Shown in pieces: positions 54,676-62,783 of a DNA stretch of 64,000 bases (positions are counted from its first letter, which is position 1; each line of letters opens with the position of its first letter). The notes under the pieces are model-generated. The model worked only from the letters and a program-made list of their open reading frames with translations. It was not told the origin of the DNA and searched no databases. The stretch is from Candidatus Protoclostridium gallicola (GTDB lineage: Bacteria > Bacillota > Clostridia > Christensenellales > Pumilibacteraceae), in assembly GCA_904387375.1 (NCBI GenBank), contig CAJFLE010000009.1:1-64000 (forward strand), in the 5' to 3' direction. A program made the translations under genes and the position numbers.

Positions 54676-56134
54676 ATTTATCCGATTTTTCCGCGGCGCC
54701 GCCGGCGCCGGGAAGGCCGAGGCGTATGCGCCAGTTGCGCTCGGAGCGCAGTTCGCCGGACAGGCGCATATACTTTCTGCCAAGCGAGCGGGAGAAAAGC
54801 ATGCGCAGTTTCAGCCCGCGCTTCTTCGCGCCCGCGGCAAAATGTCCGCGCGTTTTACGAGGCCCTTCCAGCACTTCGGCATGCAGTTTTTCGCAACCGA
54901 CGGAGGTCAGGAATCCGGGACCGAGCAGATAATCGTCGGCGCCGTCAAAAACATACGCCAGCCGCGTCCGGTTTCCGTGCGCGGCACGGCATGCCGCCGA
55001 GAGCGCGCGGCGCATAGTTCCCGCCTTTGCATCTCCGCTGACTGCGCAGGTGACGAGGGCGTTGCGCATATCGTAATACGCTTCCCAGTCGCCGCCGTCC
55101 GACGATTCCGTCTTCCATACCGCCACGCCGAGCGGGAACAGCGTTTCCGCTTCCGCTTTAAGACGCAGCCCGTATTCGGCGGCGTACCAGCCGGTGCGGA
55201 AGGGCATGGGCAGCCCGACGGATTTCACGGCGGAAGCGGGCAGTATAAAGAAATGCCAGTCGGCAAAATCCGAATCCTCTTCCGATCTGTACCACAGCAG
55301 TCCGCCGACGTCCGAAGCGTCTATACCGCTTTTCGGATGCGACATTACGGCGCCGCGTACGACGCCGCCGGCGTCGGATACGACGGTCGGCCGCGCCGCG
55401 GTCAGCAATCCGCCGCCCAGCGCGCAGCCGTAATATTCCGGTTTCATGACCGAAACGTACGCCAGCGCGCGGCGCACCGCCGCAGGGTCGAACGTCACGG
55501 TCGGGTCGGTCAGCAGGCAGTGCGTTCTGCCCCGCTCGACGCATTCCATCATGCCGCGGGCGTAATACCCGCACGCGCCGAGGTCGCGGCACTCTATGAG
55601 CCGGACGCCGGGCATATCGCCGCCGTCCAGCGCGGACACGTCGCCGATCACGTACGCCTCGAGTCCGTCTATCTCCGTGCACAGCCGCGCGAGAGGCACG
55701 GCAAGGCGGCCGATATCGCCGCAGGCCGGAAGCACTACGCCGGGACGAACGTCGCACGTGCGGCAGGAATCGTCGCACTCCCACACGCCGCCGTAGAACG
55801 ACAGCGCGCCGAGCGCGTAACCGTTTTCGGTTTCCGCCGTACTCACGGTATACGATGTCAGCGGTTTGGCTCCGCGCACGGCCGGCTTATCCTGCGCTAT
55901 GTATCTCGTGACAGTGATTTTCGCTCTGCCGTCGAAATACAGGCGCAGCGTCACGCCGCGCACCGTGGTGCGTTCGAGCAGAAACTGCGCGTCGAGCGCG
56001 GAGAATAACGAGGCAAAATCGGCGCACTCTCCCTCTTCCAGGGTAAGCACGCCGCCGCTGAGTCTGCCGCCTTTGAAATAGACGCTGTCTGCGCCTTCCA
56101 CGGCCGGATATAACGTTATTTTCGAAAGTTCCAC
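54674..56134 (-). CDS. GlfT2-like glycosyltransferase-fold protein, probably degenerate
   Basis: The 486-aa product starts at GTG 56132-56134, one base after the stop of the CNNM gene. It loosely follows the architecture of GlfT2 galactofuranosyltransferases: an N-terminal beta domain (LRLYFDGRAKITVTRY, about 60-80), a GT2-like core (GVVLPACGDIGRL; LTDPTVTFDPAAVRRAL where GT2 enzymes have their DxD metal motif) and FRTGWYAAEYGLRLKA, then a helical end with YYDMRNALV. The metal-binding aspartates are not intact (TDPT) and the usual FxR..D start is replaced by LPAC, so catalytic activity is doubtful. Nearby genes give no polysaccharide context. The function assignment is tentative. Confidence 0.5.
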   Translation of the reverse strand: MELSKITLYPAVEGADSVYFKGGRLSGGVLTLEEGECADFASLFSALDAQFLLERTTVRGVTLRLYFDGRAKITVTRYIAQDKPAVRGAKPLTSYTVSTAETENGYALGALSFYGGVWECDDSCRTCDVRPGVVLPACGDIGRLAVPLARLCTEIDGLEAYVIGDVSALDGGDMPGVRLIECRDLGACGYYARGMMECVERGRTHCLLTDPTVTFDPAAVRRALAYVSVMKPEYYGCALGGGLLTAARPTVVSDAGGVVRGAVMSHPKSGIDASDVGGLLWYRSEEDSDFADWHFFILPASAVKSVGLPMPFRTGWYAAEYGLRLKAEAETLFPLGVAVWKTESSDGGDWEAYYDMRNALVTCAVSGDAKAGTMRRALSAACRAAHGNRTRLAYVFDGADDYLLGPGFLTSVGCEKLHAEVLEGPRKTRGHFAAGAKKRGLKLRMLFSRSLGRKYMRLSGELRSERNWRIRLGLPGAGGAAEKSDK

Positions 56135-56135
56135 G

Positions 56136-57479
56136 TCAGTCCCGTTCTTCCTCTTCCTTATCGTCTTTCGGCAGTACCTTGAATTTTACTTCAAGCACGC
56201 GTCTTGCATTCGCCTTCGTAACGGTGACGGCAAGATTGCCGAACTCGAAACTGCGGCCCGCTGCCGGAATTGCCCCGAGTTCTTCTATCACCCATCCGCC
56301 CACCGTGGTGGAATCGAACTCCTCTTTTGTTTCCGCGCCGAGGCGTTCGAGCACGTCGGTCAGATTGGAGAACCCGGGCACGAGATACTCGTCCTCGCTT
56401 ATCTGGCGTATCGACTCTTCCACCTCGTCGTGTTCGTCCCATATCTCGCCCACAAGCTCTTCGAGTATATCCTCGAGAGTCACGACGCCGGCGGTGCCGC
56501 CGAACTCGTCGACTACTATCGCCATATGGGTGCGCGCGCGTTGCAGCATACGGAGCACGACGGATATTTTCATGGACGGCGCCACGGAAATGGCGGGCTG
56601 CACCGCCTTTATGTAGTCTTTGCTTTCCGTCGCGTAATATGCCTTGTTGAAATCTTTTTCGTTGAGCACGCCGATGACGGAGTCCACGGTGCCGTGGTAT
56701 ACGGGCAGGCGCGAATAACCGCTCTCGCGGAATACGTCCGCCACCTCGTCCGGAGTCTCGGTATCTTCGACCGCGGTCACGTTGACGCGCGGAACCATGA
56801 TGTCGCGTATTTCCAGATCGTCGAACTCGATCGCGTTCTTTATGAGGCGGGATTCGTGCATGTCAAGTTCGCCCTCGCTCTCCGCCGTTTCCACTATGGT
56901 GACGAGTTCCTCTTCGGTTATGCTCTTGGAATCGCCGAGTTTGAACACTTTGCCGAGCAGAGTCTTCCAGCCCTTGAAAAGCATGTTAAGCGGGAAGAGA
57001 ATATAATAACAGCATATCAGAAATGGATAGAACGCTTTCGCTATCTTCTCGGGACTGTGCCGCGCCAGCGCTTTGGGCGAAATTTCGCCGAATATGAGCA
57101 CGACGACGGTGGTCACTATGGTGGAAAGCACGTTCGCGAGCGTTTCGTTGCCGATGATGAGCGCCATGAACAGCACGGTCGCTATCGTGGTGAACGCTAT
57201 GTTGACGATGTTGTTGCCTATAAGCACGGTGGACAGCAGGTCGTCGTATCTGTCCAGCAGTCGGAGCGCCTTGCCGGCGCGCACGTCGCCGTCCGCGTGC
57301 ATGGTGCGCAGGCGTATCTTGCTTGCGGACGAATAGGCTGTTTCGCTCGCCGAAAAACACGCCGAAAGAACGAGCAGTATCGCCATCGGCAGCAGCAGCC
57401 AGTATATGCCGGGATCGATGGCCGACCCGGCGACGTCGCTTGTGCTTATCATATTCGATAATATACTTAGGTCAGGCAT
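56136..57479 (-). CDS. CNNM/CorC-type membrane protein (DUF21-CBS-CorC_HlyC)
   Basis: I use ATG 57477-57479 (447 aa). Three to four hydrophobic segments (about 25-185) make the DUF21/CNNM domain, including SACFSASETAYSS and GNNIVNIAFTTIATVLFMALI. An acidic helix (TEEELVTIVETAESEGELDMHE) follows, then two CBS motifs (DIMVPRVNVTAVE, YSRLPVYHGTVDSVIGVL; ISVVLRMLQRARTHMAIVVDEFGGTAGVVTLEDILEELVGEI) and the CorC_HlyC domain (YLVPGFSNLTDVLERLG). These proteins handle Mg2+ or Co2+ and related envelope stress; haemolysis is not implied. There is no ribosome site and the -10 ends 10 nt upstream, giving a leader of only about 4 nt. The GlfT2-like gene follows in operon. Confidence 0.92.
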   Translation of the reverse strand: MPDLSILSNMISTSDVAGSAIDPGIYWLLLPMAILLVLSACFSASETAYSSASKIRLRTMHADGDVRAGKALRLLDRYDDLLSTVLIGNNIVNIAFTTIATVLFMALIIGNETLANVLSTIVTTVVVLIFGEISPKALARHSPEKIAKAFYPFLICCYYILFPLNMLFKGWKTLLGKVFKLGDSKSITEEELVTIVETAESEGELDMHESRLIKNAIEFDDLEIRDIMVPRVNVTAVEDTETPDEVADVFRESGYSRLPVYHGTVDSVIGVLNEKDFNKAYYATESKDYIKAVQPAISVAPSMKISVVLRMLQRARTHMAIVVDEFGGTAGVVTLEDILEELVGEIWDEHDEVEESIRQISEDEYLVPGFSNLTDVLERLGAETKEEFDSTTVGGWVIEELGAIPAAGRSFEFGNLAVTVTKANARRVLEVKFKVLPKDDKEEEERD

Positions 57480-57489
57480 AATTAAGACT

Positions 57490-57518
57490 ATTATAACATC
57501 GTATGCGCGCATTTGCAA
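57490..57518 (-). promoter_or_regulatory. Promoter of the CNNM gene
   Basis: TTGCAA (57513-57518), 17 bp, TATAAT (57490-57495). Confidence 0.8.
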
Positions 57519-57549
57519 GACTTTTGACGAACTTTTCGCGCAGACGCCG

Positions 57550-58092
57550 TCATTTCTCCGCGCCGGCGGCGTATCTGGCGTTGTACGCGTTTATGCAGCG
57601 TTCGATGACTTCGAGCGCGGCATGGTGCCCCTCCGTTTTGGACACGAAAGTCTTTTTCCCTTCGAGCTGTTTATAGACCGTGAAGAAATGTTCCATTTCG
57701 TCCATCAGGTGTTTCGGCATGTCGTGAATGGATTTGTAGCACGCGTTGGCGGGATCGCCGAAGGGCAGCGCGATGATCTTTTCGTCCATTTCCCCGCCGT
57801 CCTCCATCGTGATGATGCCGATGGGATAGCAGCGCACGAGCGAGCAGTTGAGTATGGGCTCGGAGCACATGACGAGCACGTCGAGCGGGTCGCCGTCCTC
57901 GGACAGCGTGCGCGGTATGAAGCCGTAGTTGGCGGGATAGTGCGTGGAAGTGTACAGCACCCTGTCGAGAATGAGCATGCCCGTTTCCTTGTCGAGTTCG
58001 TACTTCTGCTTCTGCCCCTTGGTTATCTCTATGTACGCAACGAAATCGCGCGGCGAAATGCGGCCCGGGTCTATGTCGTGCCAGATGTTCAT
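57550..58092 (-). CDS. ppa: Inorganic pyrophosphatase, family I
   Basis: The 180-aa product is a soluble family I pyrophosphatase that hydrolyses pyrophosphate with Mg2+. The signature DGDPLDVLV is at residues 66-74 with the metal ligands D66, D68 and D71. ANYGFIPRTL precedes it; Y56 and the conserved lysines and aspartates of the core (KYELDKETGML, GIITMEDGGEMDEKIIALP) are present. AAGGGAGG lies 7 nt before the ATG. It is a single gene with its own promoter (TTGAAA-17-TATTAT) and ends shortly before the CNNM promoter. Length and motifs are complete. Confidence 0.96.
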   Translation of the reverse strand: MNIWHDIDPGRISPRDFVAYIEITKGQKQKYELDKETGMLILDRVLYTSTHYPANYGFIPRTLSEDGDPLDVLVMCSEPILNCSLVRCYPIGIITMEDGGEMDEKIIALPFGDPANACYKSIHDMPKHLMDEMEHFFTVYKQLEGKKTFVSKTEGHHAALEVIERCINAYNARYAAGAEK

Positions 58093-58126
58093 TGTTTTCC
58101 TCCCTTATCCGTTTCGTATTTTATTT

Positions 58127-58155
58127 ATAATAACATATTGCGCGGCGTTTTTCAA
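58127..58155 (-). promoter_or_regulatory. Pyrophosphatase promoter
   Basis: TTGAAA (58150-58155), 17 bp, TATTAT (58127-58132). Confidence 0.7.
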
Positions 58156-58186
58156 TACTTTTCGCGAAATTTTGCGATTTAAAGCG

Positions 58187-58213
58187 AAAAAGCCGCGGTA
58201 GATTCCGCGGCCT
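58187..58213 (-). terminator. Terminator after the FAD oxidoreductase
   Basis: On the minus strand GCCGCGG (58205-58211) pairs with CCGCGGC (58192-58198), followed by TTTTTCGC. Confidence 0.75.
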
Positions 58214-58229
58214 TCCGAAAACCGGATTT

Positions 58230-59783
58230 TCAGTATGCCTTCTGTTTCTTCTTGAACGCGTTCTTTGCCGCGAGCGCGACGGTTTCCACCGCGTTGCGGA
58301 ACTCCACGTGATCGGCGCGGCAGATGCGCTGCGCGGCGAATTTGCCGGTGATGACGGCGGGCGGCAGTCCCCCGCTCTGGAATATGCACTGGCCGGAAAG
58401 TATGAACCCGTCCAGGCCGCGGATCACGCCCTTCTGCATGAGCGCCTTGCCGTTCTTGGTATGCACGAAGCCCTGGAAGGAGCCGCGGCGGGTATTGAGA
58501 TAGCGCTCGTACGTGCACGGCGTGACCATGTCTATTATTTCCAGCTTGCCTTCGAGTTCGGGATAGCGCGCGACGACCTTGGCCAGCACCTCGCGGGCGA
58601 TCCTGTCCTTCTCGGCGCGGTAAGTGCCGTTCTGCTTGCGCGCCTTCCACCAGAAGTACATATTGTCGTCGCCTATGATCTGCGCCTGGAGCACGCTGCT
58701 TCCGGCGGGCGCCTTCATCGTTTTGTCGTACGCATAGCTGCGGAGCGCTATGCCGTCGTAGTTTTTGTCCATGACGACCGGATCGACGACGGCGTGCAGC
58801 CCGAGCGGAAATCTGCTCATATCCGCGGTGCACTTAAACACCGCTATTGTCATCGTGTATATGGGATACGTTTCGCTGTCCGCGTAACGCGTGTCCATTT
58901 TTTTGACGTAGTATTCGCCGTCCAGCAGTTTTTTGAGACAGTGCTCGGCGGCGACGGACGATACCACCCAGTCGGCGGGCACGAAGGTGCCGTCGCCCAA
59001 TTCCACGCCCACGGCGCGGCGGTTCGCCACGCGAATGCGCTGCACCTCGACGCCGAAGCGCATTATGCCGCCCAGCTCGCAGAAATATCTGTACATTCTG
59101 TCCGACATGGCCTGCGAGCCGCCCACGGGTATGCCGCCGTCCTTGTTCATGACGTGCGCGAGCATGTACAGCATGCTCATGAGATTATAGCCCGGAGCCA
59201 TATACGACGAGAAGAAGTATTGCAGATACTTGTTTTTGAACCGCTTGCCGTACTCTGCGCAGTCCACCTTGCCCAGCTTATGCACCCAATAGTAGTCGCC
59301 GTACATCGTCATGCCTATGCGCAGCAGCTGAAGCGGCCCCATCATGTCCACGGGTTTGTTCACCGGTCCCTCGATCCTGCGGAAACGGCGGATAAGGCGG
59401 ATAAAACGCTTTATCTCCTTTTCGTCCTCGGGCGCGAGAGCGAGCAGTTCGTCGCGGAAGCGGGCTATGTCCGCCCATATCGTCAGTTTCGTGCCGTCGG
59501 GGAAATCGTATACGGAGAAGTCGTTCTGGAAATAAATCTGCGTATCGTCTTCCAGCGCGTGGGTGTCACGCCACATCTTATAGTACGGGCTTTCGGGGCT
59601 GGTACCCACCAGCCAGTGTATGCAGCCGTCTATATAACAGCCCTTGCGCTCCCAGCCGACGCACGCGCCGCCGGGGTTTCCGTTCTTTTCGAGTATCTCG
59701 ACGTCGTAGCCGCTTTTGAGCAGGTATATGCCCGTAGTCATGCCGGATACGCCGCCGCCGATGATGATTGCTTTCTTGTTCAA
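58230..59783 (-). CDS. FAD-dependent oxidoreductase, phytoene desaturase/CrtI-like
   Basis: The 517-aa product begins at TTG 59781-59783, with GGGGAG 9-10 nt upstream. The N-terminal dinucleotide-binding motif IIIGGGVSGMTTGIYLLKSG (about 6-25) ends in an acidic LEKNGNPGG; the C-terminal FAD motif ILSGQCIFQSGGLPPAVITGK (about 465-485) is typical of the CrtI/FAD amine oxidase superfamily. The protein lacks a signal peptide and has a Lys-rich end. Clostridial members of this group are often annotated as NAD(P)/FAD-dependent oxidoreductases; some act as carotene desaturases or retinol saturases, others on lipids. No carotenoid gene is nearby, so the substrate is not predictable. Confidence 0.85.
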   Translation of the reverse strand: MNKKAIIIGGGVSGMTTGIYLLKSGYDVEILEKNGNPGGACVGWERKGCYIDGCIHWLVGTSPESPYYKMWRDTHALEDDTQIYFQNDFSVYDFPDGTKLTIWADIARFRDELLALAPEDEKEIKRFIRLIRRFRRIEGPVNKPVDMMGPLQLLRIGMTMYGDYYWVHKLGKVDCAEYGKRFKNKYLQYFFSSYMAPGYNLMSMLYMLAHVMNKDGGIPVGGSQAMSDRMYRYFCELGGIMRFGVEVQRIRVANRRAVGVELGDGTFVPADWVVSSVAAEHCLKKLLDGEYYVKKMDTRYADSETYPIYTMTIAVFKCTADMSRFPLGLHAVVDPVVMDKNYDGIALRSYAYDKTMKAPAGSSVLQAQIIGDDNMYFWWKARKQNGTYRAEKDRIAREVLAKVVARYPELEGKLEIIDMVTPCTYERYLNTRRGSFQGFVHTKNGKALMQKGVIRGLDGFILSGQCIFQSGGLPPAVITGKFAAQRICRADHVEFRNAVETVALAAKNAFKKKQKAY

Positions 59784-59946
59784 TATGAGTCACTCCCCTG
59801 AATGTTACACATAATATCATCCCCAAAAATAAATTTATAATTACGAAACGGGCATTCCGGATAAAAATAGGAAGAAATAATATGTAAATTTTTACATAAT
59901 GCCGTCACATTCCGCCTGCGTAAACGCCGACGGGGCGGTCAAACAA

Positions 59947-59976
59947 TTGACAAAGCGCGGCCGCAGGGGGTATAAT
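59947..59976 (+). promoter_or_regulatory. pdxST promoter
   Basis: TTGACA (59947-59952), 18 bp, TATAAT (59971-59976). The region 59784-59946 between the divergent genes shows no other feature. Confidence 0.8.
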
Positions 59977-60027
59977 TAAGGGTAACTGCAAACAAGAGAA
60001 ATACTTTTTTTCGTGAGGTATATAAAT

Positions 60028-60900
60028 ATGGCAAATCGCTGGGAACTGAACAAGAATCTCGCACAGATGCTCAAGGGCGGCGTTATCATGGACGTCACCA
60101 CGCCCGAGCAGGCGCGCATAGCCGAAGAGGCGGGCGCGTGCGCGGTCATGGCGCTCGAACGCATTCCCGCGGATATCCGCGCGGCAGGCGGAGTTTCGCG
60201 CATGTCCGATCCCAAAATGATAAAAGGCATTCAGCAGGCCGTGTCCATTCCGGTCATGGCGAAGTGCCGCATCGGTCACTTCGCGGAGGCGCAGATACTT
60301 CAGGCCATCGAGATCGATTACATCGACGAGTCCGAAGTGCTCTCCCCCGCCGACGACGTGTATCACATCGACAAGACCAAGTTCGACGTACCTTTCGTGT
60401 GCGGCGCCAAGGATCTCGGAGAGGCGCTCCGCAGAATCAACGAGGGCGCGTCCATGATCAGAACCAAGGGCGAGCCGGGCACCGGCGACGTCGTGCAGGC
60501 AGTGCGCCACATGCGTAAGATGATGTCGGATATCCGCCGTCTTACCTCCTGCGCCGAGGACGAGCTCTTCGACGAAGCGAAGAAGCTGCAGGTTCCTTAC
60601 GACCTCGTCAAATACGTGCACGACAACGGCAAGCTGCCCGTAGTCAACTTCGCGGCAGGCGGCGTGGCCACCCCCGCGGACGCTTCGCTCATGATGCAGC
60701 TGGGCGCCGAAGGCGTGTTCGTCGGCAGCGGCATATTCAAGTCGGGCAATCCCGCCAAGCGCGCGAGAGCGATCGTGCAGGCGGTCACCAACTATAAAGA
60801 CGCCAAACTCATCGCGGAACTGTCCGAGGATCTCGGCGAAGCGATGGTCGGCATAAACGAGCAGGAAATCCAGCTGCTCATGGCCGAGAGAGGCAAATAA
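60028..60900 (+). CDS. pdxS: Pyridoxal 5'-phosphate synthase, synthase subunit
   Basis: The 290-aa product (from ATG 60028, with TGAGG upstream) is a complete PdxS. It condenses ribose-5-phosphate, glyceraldehyde-3-phosphate and ammonia from PdxT to pyridoxal phosphate in a 12+12 complex. D22 (GGVIMD), the Schiff-base K79 ([10 protein letters not shown]) and K147 ([10 protein letters not shown]) are present, as is the phosphate-binding ASLM...VFVGSGIF. It is followed by pdxT 1 nt later. An ATG 15 nt upstream has no ribosome site. The organism thus makes vitamin B6 itself by the deoxyxylulose-5-phosphate-independent route. Confidence 0.98.
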   Translation: MANRWELNKNLAQMLKGGVIMDVTTPEQARIAEEAGACAVMALERIPADIRAAGGVSRMSDPKMIKGIQQAVSIPVMAKCRIGHFAEAQILQAIEIDYIDESEVLSPADDVYHIDKTKFDVPFVCGAKDLGEALRRINEGASMIRTKGEPGTGDVVQAVRHMRKMMSDIRRLTSCAEDELFDEAKKLQVPYDLVKYVHDNGKLPVVNFAAGGVATPADASLMMQLGAEGVFVGSGIFKSGNPAKRARAIVQAVTNYKDAKLIAELSEDLGEAMVGINEQEIQLLMAERGK

Positions 60901-60901
60901 A

Positions 60902-61477
60902 ATGCTCATAGGCGTTTTGTGTCTGCAAGGCGCGTTTATAGAACACATCGGAATACTCGGACGCCTCGGCGCGGAAACGGTCGAGCTCAGGCAGAAAAGC
61001 GATCTGGAAGGCAGGTCGTTCGACGGGCTGATAATCCCCGGCGGCGAATCCACCGTCATAGGCAAGCTGCTGCGCGAGCTGGACATGGAAAACGACATCA
61101 GAAGCATGATCGAAAGCGGCGTGCCCGTTTACGGGACGTGCGCCGGGCTCATACTTCTCGCCCGCCGCATCGTCAACGACGACAACGTATATCTCGGCAC
61201 GATGGATATCGAGGCGAGGCGCAACGCGTACGGCCGCCAGCTGGGCAGTTTCGCCTGCGAAGCGGAGTTCGAGGGCATAGGCAGAATACCGATGACGTTC
61301 ATACGCGCGCCGTATATAGAGCGCGTCGGAAAAAAAGCGAAAGTCCTTTCCGTCGTGGACGGACATATCGTCGCGGCGCGTCAGGGCAATCAGCTCGTCA
61401 CGGCGTTCCACCCCGAGCTGACGGACGACAGCCGCGTGCACGAGTATTTCCTGGATATGGTGAAAAAGAGAAAATAA
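60902..61477 (+). CDS. pdxT: Pyridoxal 5'-phosphate synthase, glutaminase subunit
   Basis: The 191-aa product is a class I glutamine amidotransferase of the PdxT type. It supplies ammonia to PdxS. The oxyanion segment PGGEST (residues 46-51), the nucleophile C80 (GTCAGL), and H170 and E172 (FHPEL) complete the catalytic triad. RAPYIERVG (about 135-143) is the family's conserved segment that contacts PdxS. It begins 1 nt after the pdxS stop, with GAGAGAGG inside the end of pdxS as ribosome site, so the two are co-expressed in the needed 1:1 ratio. Confidence 0.97.
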   Translation: MLIGVLCLQGAFIEHIGILGRLGAETVELRQKSDLEGRSFDGLIIPGGESTVIGKLLRELDMENDIRSMIESGVPVYGTCAGLILLARRIVNDDNVYLGTMDIEARRNAYGRQLGSFACEAEFEGIGRIPMTFIRAPYIERVGKKAKVLSVVDGHIVAARQGNQLVTAFHPELTDDSRVHEYFLDMVKKRK

Positions 61478-61506
61478 AAAAATCCGCGCGTGCGCGGATT
61501 TTTTTA
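61478..61506 (+). terminator. Terminator after pdxT
   Basis: AAATCCGCGC (61480-61489) and GCGCGGATTT (61492-61501) with T-runs; also suits the convergent XRE gene. Confidence 0.88.
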
Positions 61507-61513
61507 TTTGCCG

Positions 61514-61723
61514 TCAGTATTCCACAAGCCCGGCGAGATAGTCGAGCGATACGCCGAAAAATTCGGCAAGGCGTATGAAACTGCTGAGCGTCGGCTCACA
61601 CCTGCCCAACTCCCACTGGCTTATTATCGACTTGCCCACGCCCACAGCTTTGGCGAGCGCGATCTGCCCTATTCCCATTTCTTTCCTGAGATATCTCAGT
61701 CTTTGCGCGAATCCTTCCGTCAT
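61514..61723 (-). CDS. Small XRE-family DNA-binding protein
   Basis: I use ATG 61721-61723 (69 aa); the longer frame upstream has no protein character. The whole protein is a single Cro/C1-type helix-turn-helix: RLRYLRKEMGIGQIALAKAV, VGKSIISQWELGRCEPTLSS (recognition helix about 30-41), then FIRLAEFFGVSLDYLAGL. There is no further domain. The region just upstream (61733-61779) holds two TTCCC-N8-GGGA repeats that could be its own operator. It lies beside another XRE gene with a membrane domain, but the two do not overlap; which genes it controls is unknown. Confidence 0.85.
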   Translation of the reverse strand: MTEGFAQRLRYLRKEMGIGQIALAKAVGVGKSIISQWELGRCEPTLSSFIRLAEFFGVSLDYLAGLVEY

Positions 61724-61732
61724 AAGATTATT

Positions 61733-61779
61733 TTCCCACAATTTCGGGAAAAATACTTGACTTCCCAATATAATGGGAG
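61733..61779. promoter_or_regulatory. Tandem TTCCC-N8-GGGA(A/G) inverted repeats
   Basis: TTCCC-N8-GGGAA (61733-61750) and TTCCC-N8-GGGAG (61762-61779) start 29 bp apart, just upstream of the small XRE gene. They are candidate operators for autoregulation. Confidence 0.5.
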
Positions 61780-61844
61780 CATACTTTATTCGGTATTTAC
61801 GGTTATGCGGCGCGGTTTTCGCGCTGCCGGGAATGCGCACCCGG

Positions 61845-62771
61845 TCATCCCCGGCGGGAGATGCGGACGCGCACGACGGCGTAAAGCAGCTGCAGGACGA
61901 GCGCGACGCCGGCGAACACGAGATAAAACGTCAGCATATAGAACAGCTCGCCCTGCCACAGCGTCAGGCTGAGCACGAGCAGCACGAGATACTGCGCTAT
62001 ATTGAGCGCGCTGACCGCAAGATACACGGTGTTCAGGCGGCCGAGCGAGGCGTTGGTTTCCACGGTCATCCACGAGCCGGCGAACTTTTTGAACACTATG
62101 TCGAACGTCAGCACGGTGAACCACGCCAGCAGACTGGAACCGAACACGCAGGCGACGGCGCCGAGAAAGCGCGGTTCGATCTTCTGAGCGATCCAGTTCA
62201 TGTATACGATATTGAGCACGTTCCACAGCCAGAAAAAGCAGCAGTTGCGGAAGGAGGAGTATATGTCGGCGCGGGTGAAACCGTTCTCCGTCTTCTTTAT
62301 CGCGCGGGCAAAAAAGTATACCGCAAGCGCGCCGAGCGCGACGAGCAGCGTTTCGTGGAACAGAGCGTTGAAAAAGTACAGCGCGTATATGACGCGATAA
62401 TACTCTTCCCACGGAATGCCGGCGACCGCGTACGCCTCGATGACCGCCTGTTCGACGAACCAGAACAGCGCGTACAACAGCGCGGGCGCAAACATGAAAA
62501 AGGACAGCAGGCGCAGACGGGCGCGGACGCCGTCGGCCAGCTCGCCCGGATCCGCGGCGGGCTTTTCTTCGTCTTCCCTGCCCATAAGCGCGCCGAGGGA
62601 CACGCCGAAATATGCGGCGAGCTTTTCGGCGTAGTACAGCGACGGCACGTTGAAGCCGAGTTCCCAGCGCGACACCATCTGCCGCGACGTGCCTATCGCG
62701 TCGGCGACTTCCTGCTGCGTAGTTCCCTTCTCTTTGCGGAGGGCTATGATTTTGTCCGAATAATTATCCAT
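61845..62771 (-). CDS. XRE-family helix-turn-helix protein with membrane domain
   Basis: The 308-aa product joins an N-terminal Cro/C1-type HTH (residues 1-65: KIIALRKEKGTTQQEVADAI, SRQMVSRWELGFNVPSL) to a membrane domain of about six segments (about 88-115, 130-155, 170-200, 205-235, 245-270, 275-300). The short linker is acidic (EDEEKPAADPGE). Such HTH-membrane fusions are frequent in Clostridia and may sense membrane state or anchor a regulator. There is no clear ribosome site. It starts 12 nt after the stop of the radical SAM gene and is probably in its operon. Confidence 0.85.
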   Translation of the reverse strand: MDNYSDKIIALRKEKGTTQQEVADAIGTSRQMVSRWELGFNVPSLYYAEKLAAYFGVSLGALMGREDEEKPAADPGELADGVRARLRLLSFFMFAPALLYALFWFVEQAVIEAYAVAGIPWEEYYRVIYALYFFNALFHETLLVALGALAVYFFARAIKKTENGFTRADIYSSFRNCCFFWLWNVLNIVYMNWIAQKIEPRFLGAVACVFGSSLLAWFTVLTFDIVFKKFAGSWMTVETNASLGRLNTVYLAVSALNIAQYLVLLVLSLTLWQGELFYMLTFYLVFAGVALVLQLLYAVVRVRISRRG

Positions 62772-62783
62772 GCGGCTGAGGCG

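Noticed and set aside
58308..59801. 497-codon plus-strand open frame
   Set aside because: Antisense to the FAD oxidoreductase, whose two FAD motifs fix the coding strand.
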